Positions 8,737-17,564 of a stretch of DNA of 39,504 nucleotides are shown here, piece after piece (positions within the stretch are counted from its first letter, which is position 1; each line of letters starts with the position of its first letter). Origin of the DNA: Blastochloris sp. (GTDB lineage: Bacteria > Verrucomicrobiota > Verrucomicrobiia > Methylacidiphilales > JAAUTS01); NCBI GenBank assembly GCA_012031345.1, contig JAAUTS010000008.1, forward strand, positions 1 through 39,504. Reading direction: 5' to 3'. Below the pieces are notes generated by a model, which was given only the letters and a program-made list of their open reading frames with translations, did no database searches and was not told the DNA's origin. The position numbers and the translations under genes were made by a program.

Positions 8737-9153
8737 CTATCTCACCAACTCATGCCAAGCCGCTTGAGGGGATAAGATTCTGATTCCTTCACTTCGATCC
8801 AAAGGAAAATGTTTGCCATTTCCCGTCACTAGCACTGGATCATTCAAAGAAGCGGCAACTTCAACAAAAGGAAGATCACTAGGATCAGGCAAGCTCATTC
8901 CCTGCCACGGCTTGGGATTGACCTGTTGATGAAAGGAGAATTCGTCCAACAAGGCCGACACCTCCCCGGCATGGAAGCCAAACTTCTTTCGCTGCAACAC
9001 CTCGCGATACTCCTCCATGATGCGATCATCCCAGGCCAAAAGCAGATCTCCTCTTAACAAGGCATCCAAAAGCCGACCTGGAGGTCCTTGGGGATTGAGT
9101 AGTCCTGAAACAAGGACCTTGGTGTCAAAAACCCAAACGGGCGAATGCTTCAT
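8737..9153 (-). CDS. PIN-domain toxin, pair 1
   Basis: PIN proteins of this type (COG1569-like) are Mg-dependent RNases that act as toxins in toxin-antitoxin pairs. The 138 residues carry the PIN landmarks: first acidic residue in WVFDTKVLVSGLL (Asp10), MEEYREVL near 46-53, and DPSDLPFVEVA followed by LVTGNGKHF for the later acidic part. Where most relatives have D-T-N at the start, this one has D-T-K, so activity may be changed. It begins six bases after the antitoxin gene. Direct repeats A and B flank the pair. Confidence 0.85.
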   Translation of the reverse strand: MKHSPVWVFDTKVLVSGLLNPQGPPGRLLDALLRGDLLLAWDDRIMEEYREVLQRKKFGFHAGEVSALLDEFSFHQQVNPKPWQGMSLPDPSDLPFVEVAASLNDPVLVTGNGKHFPLDRSEGIRILSPQAAWHELVR

Positions 9154-9159
9154 TCCGGC

Positions 9160-9441
9160 TCAGTCTCCCTGCCGTGCGGAACGGATTTCTGCCGTCACTT
9201 CGGTCAGGCTTATCTTGGATATGCCGGATGCCGAGGCTTTGCGACGCATGCCGGAAACCGCCCGCTGTGCTCGCTCGCGCACCTGGGAGCGAAGATCTTG
9301 CAGCAAGGTTTTTTCAGAAGTAGGCAGAAGAATTGCACAAGGCACTCCATCTTTGGTAATAACCAAAGAACCTTCTCTCTCCAGATCTTTCCAAACCTTA
9401 CCGGGACTTGCCGTCAACTGACGGGACGCAATCATCTTCAT
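9160..9441 (-). CDS. Phd/YefM-like antitoxin, pair 1
   Basis: The N-terminal half (RQLTASPGKVWKDLEREGSLVITKDGVPCAILLP) matches the Phd/YefM fold that binds operator DNA. The Arg-rich C-terminal half would wrap the PIN toxin. The frame stays open upstream to 9456, but the 11-base tandem repeat at 9446-9467 looks like the operator, so an ATG at 9441 (MKMIAS...) or 9435 is preferred. The choice between these two is open, as no Shine-Dalgarno is visible. The pair is probably autoregulated. The stop is six bases before the toxin start. Confidence 0.8.
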   Translation of the reverse strand: MKMIASRQLTASPGKVWKDLEREGSLVITKDGVPCAILLPTSEKTLLQDLRSQVRERAQRAVSGMRRKASASGISKISLTEVTAEIRSARQGD

Positions 9442-9445
9442 AAAC

Positions 9446-9467
9446 AACATTTGCACAACAGTTGCAC
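9446..9467. promoter_or_regulatory. Candidate operator of toxin-antitoxin pair 1
   Basis: Two adjacent 11-base units, AACATTTGCAC and AACAGTTGCAC, agree at 10 of 11 positions and so are spaced about one helical turn apart, immediately upstream of the likely antitoxin start. Phd-type antitoxins commonly bind repeated sites at this position. Binding is inferred, not shown. Confidence 0.4.
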
Positions 9468-9510
9468 CCCGTCAAACCACATTCTCCACCATCACATAAG
9501 CGTTTCCGTG

Positions 9511-9655
9511 AAACACCCAAGCCTCCTTTTACCTCAAACCCAACACTTCCTCTGTGCCCCCTGTGTCCTCTGCGGTTGATCCATCCCTCTCACCGATAAC
9601 CCCAGCCTCCCATAGCTCAAGAACCGTTATCCTAACTTCCAAGAACTGACCCCAA
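9511..9655. repeat. Direct repeat copy B
   Basis: The first part (9513-9577) matches copy A at 8621-8685. The second part (9541-9655) matches copy C at 10459-10573 over about 112 bases, including GATCCATCC, CTCACCGA and CTCAAGAACCGTTAT. B is therefore the shared boundary between the first toxin-antitoxin module and the AT-rich membrane-protein module. The 137 bases after it (9656-9792) hold nothing recognisable. Confidence 0.8.
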
Positions 9656-9792
9656 AAGATGAGTCGATACCGTTACCGAAATAGCACTTGTGCCCAAAAG
9701 TTGGAACATTCGTTGCTATTGGTTGGGTTGTGCACTTTTTCCCGGTGAAGACTTAGCGACACAGGTCGGAATTGGCGCGCGGAATTCACTGA

Positions 9793-10146
9793 TTAATCCT
9801 TCACGTATTGATTTTTTAAAGTTGACCGCATAGATAGGATCCAGACACCGATTATAGTTAATAAACCAAACAAAATATCGGTGAATCTCACAGCAGGTAA
9901 TAACCTTGTAAGCAATAGGGGCGATACCATTAAGACACCTTTAATCAATAGAAGTAAACCGCTTTTAAAAATTTGGCTTTTCGAGAATTTTCCTAATTTT
10001 AAAATTAAAATAGTTAAAAATGAATAGGCTAAATAGATAATCGCAATAATCTGATTAACATGGCTTTCCAATAGCCAAGTAATCCAAATCAGAAAAACAA
10101 TAATCCCTAAAGATAATTGTAATTGTTTTATTGAAAAATCTTGCAT
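9793..10146 (-). CDS. Small AT-rich integral membrane protein, unknown function
   Basis: The family is not recognised. The start is placed at the ATG at 10144-10146 (MQDFSIKQL...), because the upstream extension to 10266 is Arg-rich, unlike the rest, and crosses a G run. From there the 117-residue protein has four hydrophobic segments: LGIIVFLIWITWLL, IIAIIYLAYSFLTILIL, LLLLIKGVLMVSPLLL and DILFGLLTIIGVWIL. The last residues are basic and polar. The gene is clearly richer in A and T than its neighbours, with many ATT, AAA and TTA codons, which suggests recent transfer. It is flanked by direct repeats B and C. Anchoring, transport or immunity roles are all possible. Confidence 0.7.
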   Translation of the reverse strand: MQDFSIKQLQLSLGIIVFLIWITWLLESHVNQIIAIIYLAYSFLTILILKLGKFSKSQIFKSGLLLLIKGVLMVSPLLLTRLLPAVRFTDILFGLLTIIGVWILSMRSTLKNQYVKD

Positions 10147-10583
10147 ATCAGACCTGAAGCGACTGGTAAGGTTGCGTAGCCTAAGCTGAACTGAGCCGTT
10201 AAAGATAATTCGCCTGTATACTGGGGGGGTCAGTCTACTACATTGTACTTTTTGTCTGTCTATCAATTGCGCTACTCCCCTAATTTTTTATCCTTAGTTC
10301 GTTACTTCTGCAATCTTAGTTTCGCTTGGTAAATTCCGGCAGCCTCATGAAAGATCCGGCACATTTATTGCCACGAGCAAGAGCGATAGATGGCTCTTAG
10401 AAACTCAATTCAACCCTTTCGCATCATGCCACCAACCCGTCAAAGACCCAAAAGTTGACAAAACTTCCTCTGTGCCCTCTGTGTCCTCTGTGGTTGATCC
10501 ATCCATCTCACCGACAGCCCCCAGACTCCCATGGCTCAAGAACCGTTATGCTAATTTCCAAGGACTGATCCCACTTGCCTGCC
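10147..10583. repeat. Intergenic region with a 23-base repeat and direct repeat copy C
   Basis: No gene is seen. Positions 10399-10421 are repeated exactly at 11400-11422. Copy C of the CTGTGTCCTCTGTGGT repeat occupies 10459-10573 and is close to copy B. The first part of the region (10147-10330) keeps the AT-rich composition of the adjacent membrane-protein gene, so the foreign DNA seems to extend past the coding part. Confidence 0.7.
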
Positions 10584-11036
10584 TCATAGTGGCACCGCTA
10601 ATCCTTCCGCTTCCGCGAGTTTCTTTTGATTGCCATCGAAAGTAAGGAACTCTTCAACGCCCAGCTCAATGGCCGTGGCGACATGGAGAATGTCCATCGC
10701 GCGATGACCGCTGGCATCTGTATAAAGTTCGCTCAGGCGCTCGGCCGCTAGATGGATCTGCGGCCAAGGTGCAGGGATCGTGCGGACCTCACCCCTGACC
10801 AAATCCGACTTCAAGTCTGCCAGCATTTTGCTTCCTTCGGTCCGTGAATAGCCTTTGGAAGGTTCATGGCGATTCAACCTGATCTGAAATCGCACCGCTT
10901 GCCTGAACTCATAAAGAAGCAGAGTGGTGACCTCCAGCGGCCCCGGCATGTCAGCGAAATAGGCCGCCGCGTCGACTGAATTCACCTGAAGCCGATACAA
11001 AGCGCAAAGAAACGAGGTGTCAGGATACGCCCTCAT
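10584..11036 (-). CDS. PIN-domain (VapC-like) toxin, pair 2
   Basis: This is a VapC-type PIN ribonuclease by sequence pattern: first acidic site in YPDTSFLCALY (Asp6), Glu in LLLYEFRQAVRF near 43, and the later acidic cluster in GHRAMDILHVATAIELG followed by FLTFDGNQKKLA. At 150 residues the length is usual. Its ATG shares one base with the antitoxin TAA (TAATG), so translation is coupled. It differs strongly from the toxin of pair 1, so the two pairs are not recent duplicates. Confidence 0.88.
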   Translation of the reverse strand: MRAYPDTSFLCALYRLQVNSVDAAAYFADMPGPLEVTTLLLYEFRQAVRFQIRLNRHEPSKGYSRTEGSKMLADLKSDLVRGEVRTIPAPWPQIHLAAERLSELYTDASGHRAMDILHVATAIELGVEEFLTFDGNQKKLAEAEGLAVPL

Positions 11037-11299
11037 TAGCCCATATCCTGAGCCAGTTCATCGGCGCGCATGGCAGCCACTTGCTCCGCGGTGAAAACGC
11101 GTCCTCCCCACGTTTCGCGCAATCTGGCCATGATGTCCACTTTCGGAGAACGCGGCTTGGACATGGCGTTTCCCAGAGCTGGGACCAGAGTGGCGATGAT
11201 CTTACCTCGCTTGCTGATGTTGATGGACTCACCTTCATGGACCCACGCCTCAATGCGAGGGAATTCATTTCGAAGTTCTCGAACGGTAGCCGTTTTCAT
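11036..11299 (-). CDS. Phd/VapB-like antitoxin, pair 2
   Basis: MKTATVRELRNEFPRIEAWVHEGESINISKRGKIIATLVP is a Phd/YefM-type DNA-binding domain. The C-terminal part (VDIMARLRETWGGRVF...) would bind the PIN toxin. The frame can be extended to a GTG at 11320, but the ATG at 11299 begins exactly where homologous domains begin, and a dyad sits just in front of it. That gives 87 residues. Together with the toxin it forms a bicistron that probably represses itself. Confidence 0.85.
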   Translation of the reverse strand: MKTATVRELRNEFPRIEAWVHEGESINISKRGKIIATLVPALGNAMSKPRSPKVDIMARLRETWGGRVFTAEQVAAMRADELAQDMG

Positions 11300-11321
11300 G
11301 TGATTCAAAATATGTATCACA
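11299..11321. promoter_or_regulatory. Candidate operator of toxin-antitoxin pair 2
   Basis: An inverted repeat, TGTGAT then 11 bases then ATCACA, lies directly before and touching the antitoxin ATG. Position and symmetry fit an autoregulatory site for the antitoxin. Binding is inferred. Confidence 0.45.
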
Positions 11322-11598
11322 CTACACCTCAGTCAAGAACAAGTATTCTGAACTTGGTGCCGCAGGAGGCAGCGTCATAGGCAACGCATTTTCGGGGTCA
11401 GAAACTCAATTCAACCCTTTCGTGTCGCTCGGCCAACCTGCTGCCAACCAAAGTTATTCAAGAAAATGGGCATCGTAATAGCCTGACTACAAAGGCGAAT
11501 TTTCCCTAAATCAACCTCAAATAGCTTTCTCTGTGCCCCCTGTGTCCTCTGTGGTGAATCCCAGCGCCCTCAGCACCCCCGTCCAAAACTCACCCGTT
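11322..11598. repeat. Intergenic region with the second 23-base repeat and direct repeat copy D
   Basis: Positions 11400-11422 are identical to 10399-10421, and 11521-11563 is a shorter copy D of the CTGTGTCCTCTGTGGT repeat. The same two elements therefore occur in the same order and orientation on both sides of toxin-antitoxin pair 2. No gene is seen here. Confidence 0.7.
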
Positions 11599-13142
11599 TT
11601 ACTTCCTCCGATATCTCTCCAGGTGACAATCAAACCCGCCCAAATCCACCGTTTGAGCGTAGTCCCGCTGCAGCTTCCCCTGCCTCGCTTCCATGCGGAA
11701 GGGGTTGACCATAACAAGCACCCCACCCGGTTTCAACAGCTCCCCGGCCAGTCTCAGCATGTCCTGGTAAAGATCGCGCAACCCCACGATGCGAACCCGC
11801 CGCCCCAAGGAGGATTGCTGATCACCACATCCAGCGTGGCCGGACCTAGATAACCTTGGGAAACAACATCACGAAAATCAGCAACATGCAGAGCATAGTT
11901 GAGCCCCGCCAATCCCGCCGCCACCAGGTTGCTCCGGGCCGCTTCAATCGCCTCCCCACTCAAATCCGTTCCAATCAAACGACTCACCCCTCCCCTCAAA
12001 GCGCACTCGATCAATTCCAGACCCGAACCACAGAAAGGATCCCAAACGCTTGCCCCATGACAGGCACCCGCCAGCCGTGCCATCGCCGCCGCCAGCGGAG
12101 GATGCGATGCCGCAGGCACGTCCTGCACCCGGTAGTGCAGCCGGGGATCGCGGGACCAGCGCGGACGCAGCTCCAGCGACCATCCTTTCGGTCTCGGATA
12201 AACCTCCAGCGCCCAGGGTGCCTGCCGGGCATCATTAAGCAGTCCGGGTGCCCAGGCAAAAGCCTGATCCACCACCGACTGCACCAAGCCCCGTGCAGGT
12301 TCTCCTCTTATATAACTGAAGCGATAACGAATCGGGCCTTCGGTAAATGTGTGAAATAATTTCTGGGATAAGGGCGACACCACCACGCCGGCCAGTTCTT
12401 CCACCCCAGCCTCCTGGGGCACCGATCCCAAAACAAAACCAGCCGAGGCATGACAACGCAGAGTATAAAGATCCCCCAGTGTGAACGCGCGCAGAGGCGT
12501 CAGGGCCAGCAGGCCAGGCTGTAAATCCAGCACCCGAAACCTTTCCTCCCCTAACCGCTCCTCCCACTCCTCCCGCAGGATAATCTCCAAACCCTTCCGA
12601 CAACGTAGATGAATCCTGAGACGCTCCGATGACGAAAACTCCAGGGGAACCTCCAACCGAAGCCGGGTCGCCGACTCACCCCTGGCCAGCGCCGCCCTGA
12701 CCTTCTGCTCCGTGTGCCTGCCCAGCACCCCGTCCCGCTCGATCAAGTCCAAGGTCGCCTGACCTCCGATCTTATCCAGACTGCGACTTAAATAGGTTTT
12801 CTCTCTGCTATTGTCTGACTTTTTTAACACCGAAAGCAGAGCCACTTCCTCCTCCGTCCCGGCGCCGAGCTTGGGCAGGGCATTCATCGCGTAACGGCGC
12901 ACTTTTTCCTGCGGGTCCTGCAGGAGATCTCTCAGCCAAGCGCGTAAATCACGCTTCTCCTCCTCCGTCCCGGATTCGGCAAAAACCACCCCCAGCGCCC
13001 GCAATAGACTGACCTGATCCAGACGTTCACGTTCCGTGGCTTTCGCGTAGCGGGGAACCTCCTCCTGCCACAGCCGGGCACAGGACATGGCACGATAGTG
13101 CTGATAAAGCTCCTTGCCCGCACGTTGCTCAGGTTTTTTCAT
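11599..13142 (-). CDS. HEAT-repeat/THUMP-like/AdoMet methyltransferase fusion, probable RNA methylase (one frameshift)
   Basis: Helical HEAT-like repeats occupy about residues 30-150. A THUMP-like RNA-binding part (about 170-260; LRIHLRCRKGLEIILREEWEE) follows, and then a class I methyltransferase of the TrmN/RlmL (UPF0020) type with DPFCGSG at 368-374 and the catalytic NPPWG motif near 445. After NPPWG the ATG frame ends quickly at 11754. Adding one G in the run at 11803-11806 gives NPPWGRRVR...LYQDMLRLAGELLKPGG and a stop at 11599, the normal fold end, so about 514 residues. The likely substrate is a guanosine in tRNA or rRNA; which one cannot be said. A HEAT extension is unusual for this family. 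Confidence 0.85.
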
Positions 13143-13204
13143 GATATCCCATCATACTCATCCCCCGCCCGGCTCTACCTCCGCCGCAGCTCCCGCCCCA
13201 AACA

Positions 13205-13290
13205 TCCCCCACGGAGTTTAAAGTTGGAAGTATAAAGTTTGAAGATCAGCTATCAGCAACTCGAAACCCCTAACTAAAAACCAGAAACTC
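13205..13290. repeat. Dispersed intergenic repeat (ACTCGAAACCC family), copy 1
   Basis: The stretch contains CGGAGTTTAAAGTT, then AAGTTTGAAGA, then ATCAGCAACTCGAAACCC and AACTAAAAACCAGAAACT. Related strings in the same order are at 17699-17764, and in part at 39246-39264 and 39399-39452. It lies between the divergent methyltransferase and dehydrogenase genes, so it may overlap their promoters. Confidence 0.65.
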
Positions 13291-13346
13291 CCCCCTCCCT
13301 CTCCCCAACATTTCGCACCTGGTCAGGACGATGTTACGGTTGGCGT

Positions 13347-14182
13347 ATGCAGAAAAAAGTTTGGCTCATCACGGGTTGTTCCTCCGGCTTCGGAATGGCT
13401 CTGGCTCGCAAGGCCCTCGAGGCAGGGCATCATGTTGTGGCCACGGCTCGCAACGCGGAGACCTTGCGCCCTCTTTTTGAAGATTACCTGGATTCCTGCC
13501 AGATTTCCTCACTCGACGTTTCAAATCCATCCGCCATCCGCACCTTTTTTGAGCGTTTTCAGGCGGAACCCGGTCGCATCGATGTGCTGGTCAATAACGC
13601 GGGTTATGGCTTGTTAGGTTCCCTGGAAGAAAGCAGCGAGGAACAGATCAGACGCAATATGGAGGTAAACTTCTTCGGTGCCCTGGCTATGATCAAAGGT
13701 GTATTGCCTCTCATGCGTGAGCAAAAAAGCGGGCATATTTTGAACATGTCTGCCGCAGCCGCCATTTCCAACTACGCCGGATTCTCCGTCTATGGCGCCT
13801 CCAAATTCGCGTTGGAAGGACTCTCCGAAGGTCTAGCTGCCGAAGTCAAAGCTCTGGGCATCAAAGTCACCTTGGTCAACCCGGCCCGTTCCGCACCGAG
13901 TTCATCTCCCGCTCCCTTGACCGCGCCAACCAAAACCTTCCTGAATATGCGGGCAGCGTTGGGAAGTTTCTTGGGTTCCTGGAAAAAATGGACGGCCAAC
14001 AACCTGGCGACCCCGACAAGGCCGCTCAAGCCCTGCTCGAAGTTGTGGCTTCTGACAACCCGCCTTTACGCCTGGTTCTGGGCAAGTATGCCATCGACAA
14101 GGTGGAGCGGACCGCTCGTCAACGGCAGCGGGAGTTGGAAAGCTGGAAGGAGCTTGGATTGGCCACCGATTTCTCCACTTGA
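13347..14182 (+). CDS. Short-chain dehydrogenase/reductase (one frameshift)
   Basis: This is a classical SDR of about 278 residues. The cofactor motif TGCSSGFG is at 9-16, NNAGYG near 88-93, the catalytic Ser lies in NMSAAAAIS, and YGASK (Tyr and Lys) near 150. After LVNPA the ATG frame becomes low complexity and ends at 14219. Inserting one G at 13883-13884 restores NPGPFRTEFISRSLDRANQNLPEY and a normal tail ending at 14182. The Arg at the end of the second strand (ATARN) suggests NADPH. The substrate is unknown. The nitroreductase gene follows 33 bases later on the same strand. Confidence 0.9.
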
Positions 14183-14215
14183 AACATCGCCCTCCACCGT
14201 TATGTTGCTCCCACT

Positions 14216-14854
14216 ATGAGTCCCATTCCCAGCACCCAGCTTCTGACCCAACTTCAATGGCGCTACGCCACCAAACAATTTGATTCCACGGCCAAAATTT
14301 GCCCGGAAGACTGGGCTGCCTTGGAGGAGTCCCTCATCCTCACGCCTTCCTCCTTCGGACTGCAACCCTGGAAATTCATCGTGGTCACCGACCCTGCCGT
14401 GCGTGAACAACTCAAAGCCGTCTCTTGGGGTCAGGGTCAAGTCACTGACTGCTCGCATCATGTCGTCTTCGCCATCCGCACGGACGTTGATCAGGACTTT
14501 ATTCAGGCCAACATGAAACTGACCGCCGAAGTTCGCGGCGTGCCCCTGGATAGTCTGGCTGGGCTGCAAAAGGTCATCCTCGGCTTTCTCCCCAACGTCA
14601 ACGTGCAGGAATGGTCCACCCGCCAGGCCTACATCGCGCTGGGTAACTTCATGACCTCCGCCGCCCTCATCGGTGTGGACACTTGTCCCATGGAAGGTAT
14701 CGACCCCGCCCAATACGACCGCATCCTCGGTCTCGAAGCCAAAAAGTTGAAAACCGTGGTGGCCTGCTCGGCTGGCTATCGCGCCTCCGGCGATAAATAC
14801 GCCAACCTCAAAAAAGTTCGCTTCCCCAAGTCTGAAATCGTCTCTGCCGTTTAA
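14216..14854 (+). CDS. Nitroreductase-family NAD(P)H-dependent oxidoreductase
   Basis: FMN-dependent nitroreductases reduce quinones, nitro compounds or flavins with NAD(P)H. Family features in the 212 residues are LQWRYATKQFD (FMN phosphate contact), LTPSSFGLQPWKFIVV, the middle helix ARQAYIALGNFMTSAALIGVDTCPMEG, and the tail KLKTVVACSAGYRASGDKYANLKKVRF, which resembles the NfsB/DrgA group. It probably shares a transcript with the SDR upstream, and it converges on prfC with a 13-base gap. The frame is intact. Confidence 0.9.
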   Translation: MSPIPSTQLLTQLQWRYATKQFDSTAKICPEDWAALEESLILTPSSFGLQPWKFIVVTDPAVREQLKAVSWGQGQVTDCSHHVVFAIRTDVDQDFIQANMKLTAEVRGVPLDSLAGLQKVILGFLPNVNVQEWSTRQAYIALGNFMTSAALIGVDTCPMEGIDPAQYDRILGLEAKKLKTVVACSAGYRASGDKYANLKKVRFPKSEIVSAV

Positions 14855-14867
14855 AACTTACCCTGCT

Positions 14868-16452
14868 TCACTTCGCAAACGGCAGCTCCGCCAGTTCCAG
14901 CCCCTCGTTGCGTTCCGTGAAAAACTTGATCGTCCAAAGCTCCGGGAAAAGAGCCACCGCCCTCTCCTGACCATCCAGTGCCGTGGTCACTCCCGTCGGT
15001 AAATCCGCCTTACCCGTAAAGGCCGTCCCGTCCCGATTCCGAATCCAGCGCACGATGCGCCAGGGTGCCGTCTCCAAACGCGACTCCGCGCCGTATTCAC
15101 TCTGCAAACGATATTGCACCACCTCAAATTGCAGGGGCCACCGCACCCAAAAGCGGCACCTTCTGAATGGCTTGCGGCATGGAGTAGCCTTGCATGACCC
15201 CCTCCGCTAACAACTGTGACAACCCCTCACGAAACTGCTTGAACTTGGCCGTGACCGGGTTGTGCAGGAAGGCAAAACATTCCGGAGCAAAATAAGGAAT
15301 CTCCTCGAACTTCAAGGCCACATTCTCCGATAAGGTGTCCCCTATCAAAAAGTCATGATTCCCCACAATCCCAATCACATCCCCCGCATACCCGTCATCC
15401 ACCGTCTCACGCTCTTGGGCAAAAAGTTTTTGGGAATTGGATAAACGCACCTTCTTCCCCGTGCGTGTATTGAACACCTGCATGTCCCGCTCAAACTTCC
15501 CGGACACAATTCTTATGAAATAAATCCGGTCCCGATGCCGCGGATCCATGTTGGCCTGAATCTTGAAAATAAAACCGGAAAACCCCCGGGCCGCAGGTTC
15601 AATCGCCACCCCCTGCGCCACGCGATGTCGCGGTGCCGGTGCCAGCTCCAAAAAAGCATCCAACAACAATTGCACCCCGAAGTTATTGCTCGCGCTGCCA
15701 AAGAACACCGGCGTCTGCTCCCCCCGGTCGAGCTTGGCCCGATCAAAGTCATACCCAGCTCCATCCAGCATCTCCAACTCATCCATCGACCTCTTGAGAG
15801 CGTCCGGGTCCACGTTCTCCTGCACAAAAGCATCCGTCAATCCCCCCACCTTCTCCGGCGCCCGATACGCCCCCCGCGCGGTGCGCTCAAACAAATGCAC
15901 CTCTTTCTTGCGCCGTTCAAAAACCCCGCGAAACTCCGGCCCCGTTCCCAGCGGCCAATTCATCGCACAGGCTCCAATCCCTAACACACTCTCCAATTCA
16001 TCCAACAATACCAGCGGATCCCGCGTCGGTCGATCCAGCTTGTTCATGAAGGTGAAAATCGGCACCCCACGTCTCCGACACACCTCAAATAATTTCCGCG
16101 TCTGTGCCTCGATCCCTTTCCCCGCGTCGATCACCATGATCGCCGCATCCACCGCGGTCAAAACCCGGTAAGTGTCCTCCGAGAAATCCTTGTGCCCCGG
16201 CGTGTCCAGCAGATTGACCACACAACCGCCATATTCAAACTGCAACACCGTCGAGCTGATCGAAATTCCCCGCTGCTTCTCCAACTCCATCCAGTCCGAA
16301 GTGGCCGCCCGCTGATTTTTACGCGCCGTGACCGACCCCGCCAACGACAAGGCCCCCCCGTAAAGCAAAAGCTTTTCCGTCAATGTGGTCTTCCCCGCAT
16401 CCGGGTGGGAAATAATGGCAAAGGTGCGGCGACGTTGTATCTCGTGTAACAT
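14868..16452 (-). CDS. prfC: Peptide chain release factor 3 (one frameshift)
   Basis: RF3 is the GTPase that removes RF1/RF2 from the ribosome after termination. The G domain has SHPDAGKTT (P loop), RGISISS (switch I), DTPGHKDF (G3) and NKLD (G4), and domains II and III follow. The start at 16452 (MLHEIQRRRTFAIISHPDAG) is preferred over an ATG at 16500 because it aligns with E. coli RF3 and has GGAG four bases upstream. Near 15134-15139 the frame is lost after LLGAVA; the other frame gives PLQFEVVQYRLQSEYGAES to the stop at 14868. One extra or two missing bases explain this. The length then fits RF3. Confidence 0.95.
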
Positions 16453-16631
16453 GGGGCTCCGGTCAATCAACCCGAAATCATCCCACGCCTGCCCATCCAT
16501 GCAAGGAAGAAGGGAGAGTCATAACTCGCCTTCACAATGCCTCCCTCTCCACAAATGTCTTTTGCGACAGCCTCCAAGATTTCTGGCCAAACTTTTCCCG
16601 ATTCAACATTGAACAATCTCCAAGCTGCGCC
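16453..16631. promoter_or_regulatory. Divergent promoter region between prfC and metF
   Basis: The 179 bases between these divergent genes must hold both promoters. No SAM, cobalamin or other riboswitch pattern is seen in front of metF, and no clear sigma-70 boxes can be assigned by eye. Confidence 0.4.
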
Positions 16632-17522
16632 ATGCTCTTAAAGATGCTGATCAAAGACATCCTCCAGCAAACCTGTCCCGCCTACAGCTTTGAATTTTTC
16701 CCACCCAAAACCGAGCCCGGCTGGGAGGAACTCTTCCAAACCATCTCCGAACTCGTCCCCCTGCAACCCTCCGCCGTCAGCGTCACCTACGGCGCAGGCG
16801 GCTCCACCCGCGAACGCACCCACGATCTCGTCGTCCGCATCCAAAACGAAATTCAGCTCACCGTCATCTCCCACCTCACCTGCGTCGGCTCCTCCCGCTC
16901 CGAAATTCACCAAATCCTCGAACGCTACCACCAGGCCGGCGTTCATAACATTCTGGCCCTGCGCGGAGATGCCCCCAAAGGACAAAAAGAATGGACCCCG
17001 GCTCCGGACGGATTTCTCTACGCCGCCGATCTGGTCGCTTTCATTAAAAAACATTTCCCCCACTTCGGCGTGGGCGTCGCAGGCTTCCCGGAGGGACATC
17101 CCGAGATGCCCAATCGCCTCAAGGAAATCGACTACCTCAAAGCCAAAGTCGATGCCGGGGCGGACTACATCGTCACCCAGCTCTTCTTTGACAATCGCGA
17201 TTTCTACGACTTTGCAGAACGCTGCCAACAGGCCGGCATCCAGGTTCCCATCATCGCCGGAATCATGCCCATCAGCACCAAAACCGGCATGATCCGCATG
17301 GCCGAGTTGGCCGCTGGTGCGCGCTTCCCCGCCGCCCTGCTCCGCGCCATCGACCGCGCGGGCAACAACGATGCTTACGTGGAAAAGGCCGGCATGCACT
17401 GGGCCACCGAGCAGGTGCGTGATTTGATCGACCACAACGTGCGCGGCATCCATTTTTATACCCTCAACAAAGCTCACGCCACCCGACACATCTACGAAAC
17501 CCTCCACATGGCCAGGGCCTAA
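16632..17522 (+). CDS. metF: Methylenetetrahydrofolate reductase
   Basis: MetF reduces 5,10-methylene-THF to 5-methyl-THF, the methyl donor for methionine synthesis, using FAD. The 296 residues form one TIM barrel with the signatures YSFEFFPPKTEPGWE (catalytic Glu), VSVTYGAGGSTRERT, HLTCVGSSRSEI, ILALRGDAPKG, GVAGFPEGHPE, GADYIVTQLFFDN and PIIAGIMPI. A second ATG four codons in (16644) is an equally possible start, since neither has a clear Shine-Dalgarno. The gene is monocistronic. Confidence 0.96.
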   Translation: MLLKMLIKDILQQTCPAYSFEFFPPKTEPGWEELFQTISELVPLQPSAVSVTYGAGGSTRERTHDLVVRIQNEIQLTVISHLTCVGSSRSEIHQILERYHQAGVHNILALRGDAPKGQKEWTPAPDGFLYAADLVAFIKKHFPHFGVGVAGFPEGHPEMPNRLKEIDYLKAKVDAGADYIVTQLFFDNRDFYDFAERCQQAGIQVPIIAGIMPISTKTGMIRMAELAAGARFPAALLRAIDRAGNNDAYVEKAGMHWATEQVRDLIDHNVRGIHFYTLNKAHATRHIYETLHMARA

Positions 17523-17564
17523 GCCGGAACCATGCCGTAGGGAAGAAGAAATTTCTTGTTTCAA

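Noticed and set aside
8621-11563. Integron or CRISPR array formed by repeats A to D
   Set aside because: Spacers are 0.8 to 0.9 kb and hold genes, copies differ in extent, no attC-type core or integrase and no Cas genes are seen.
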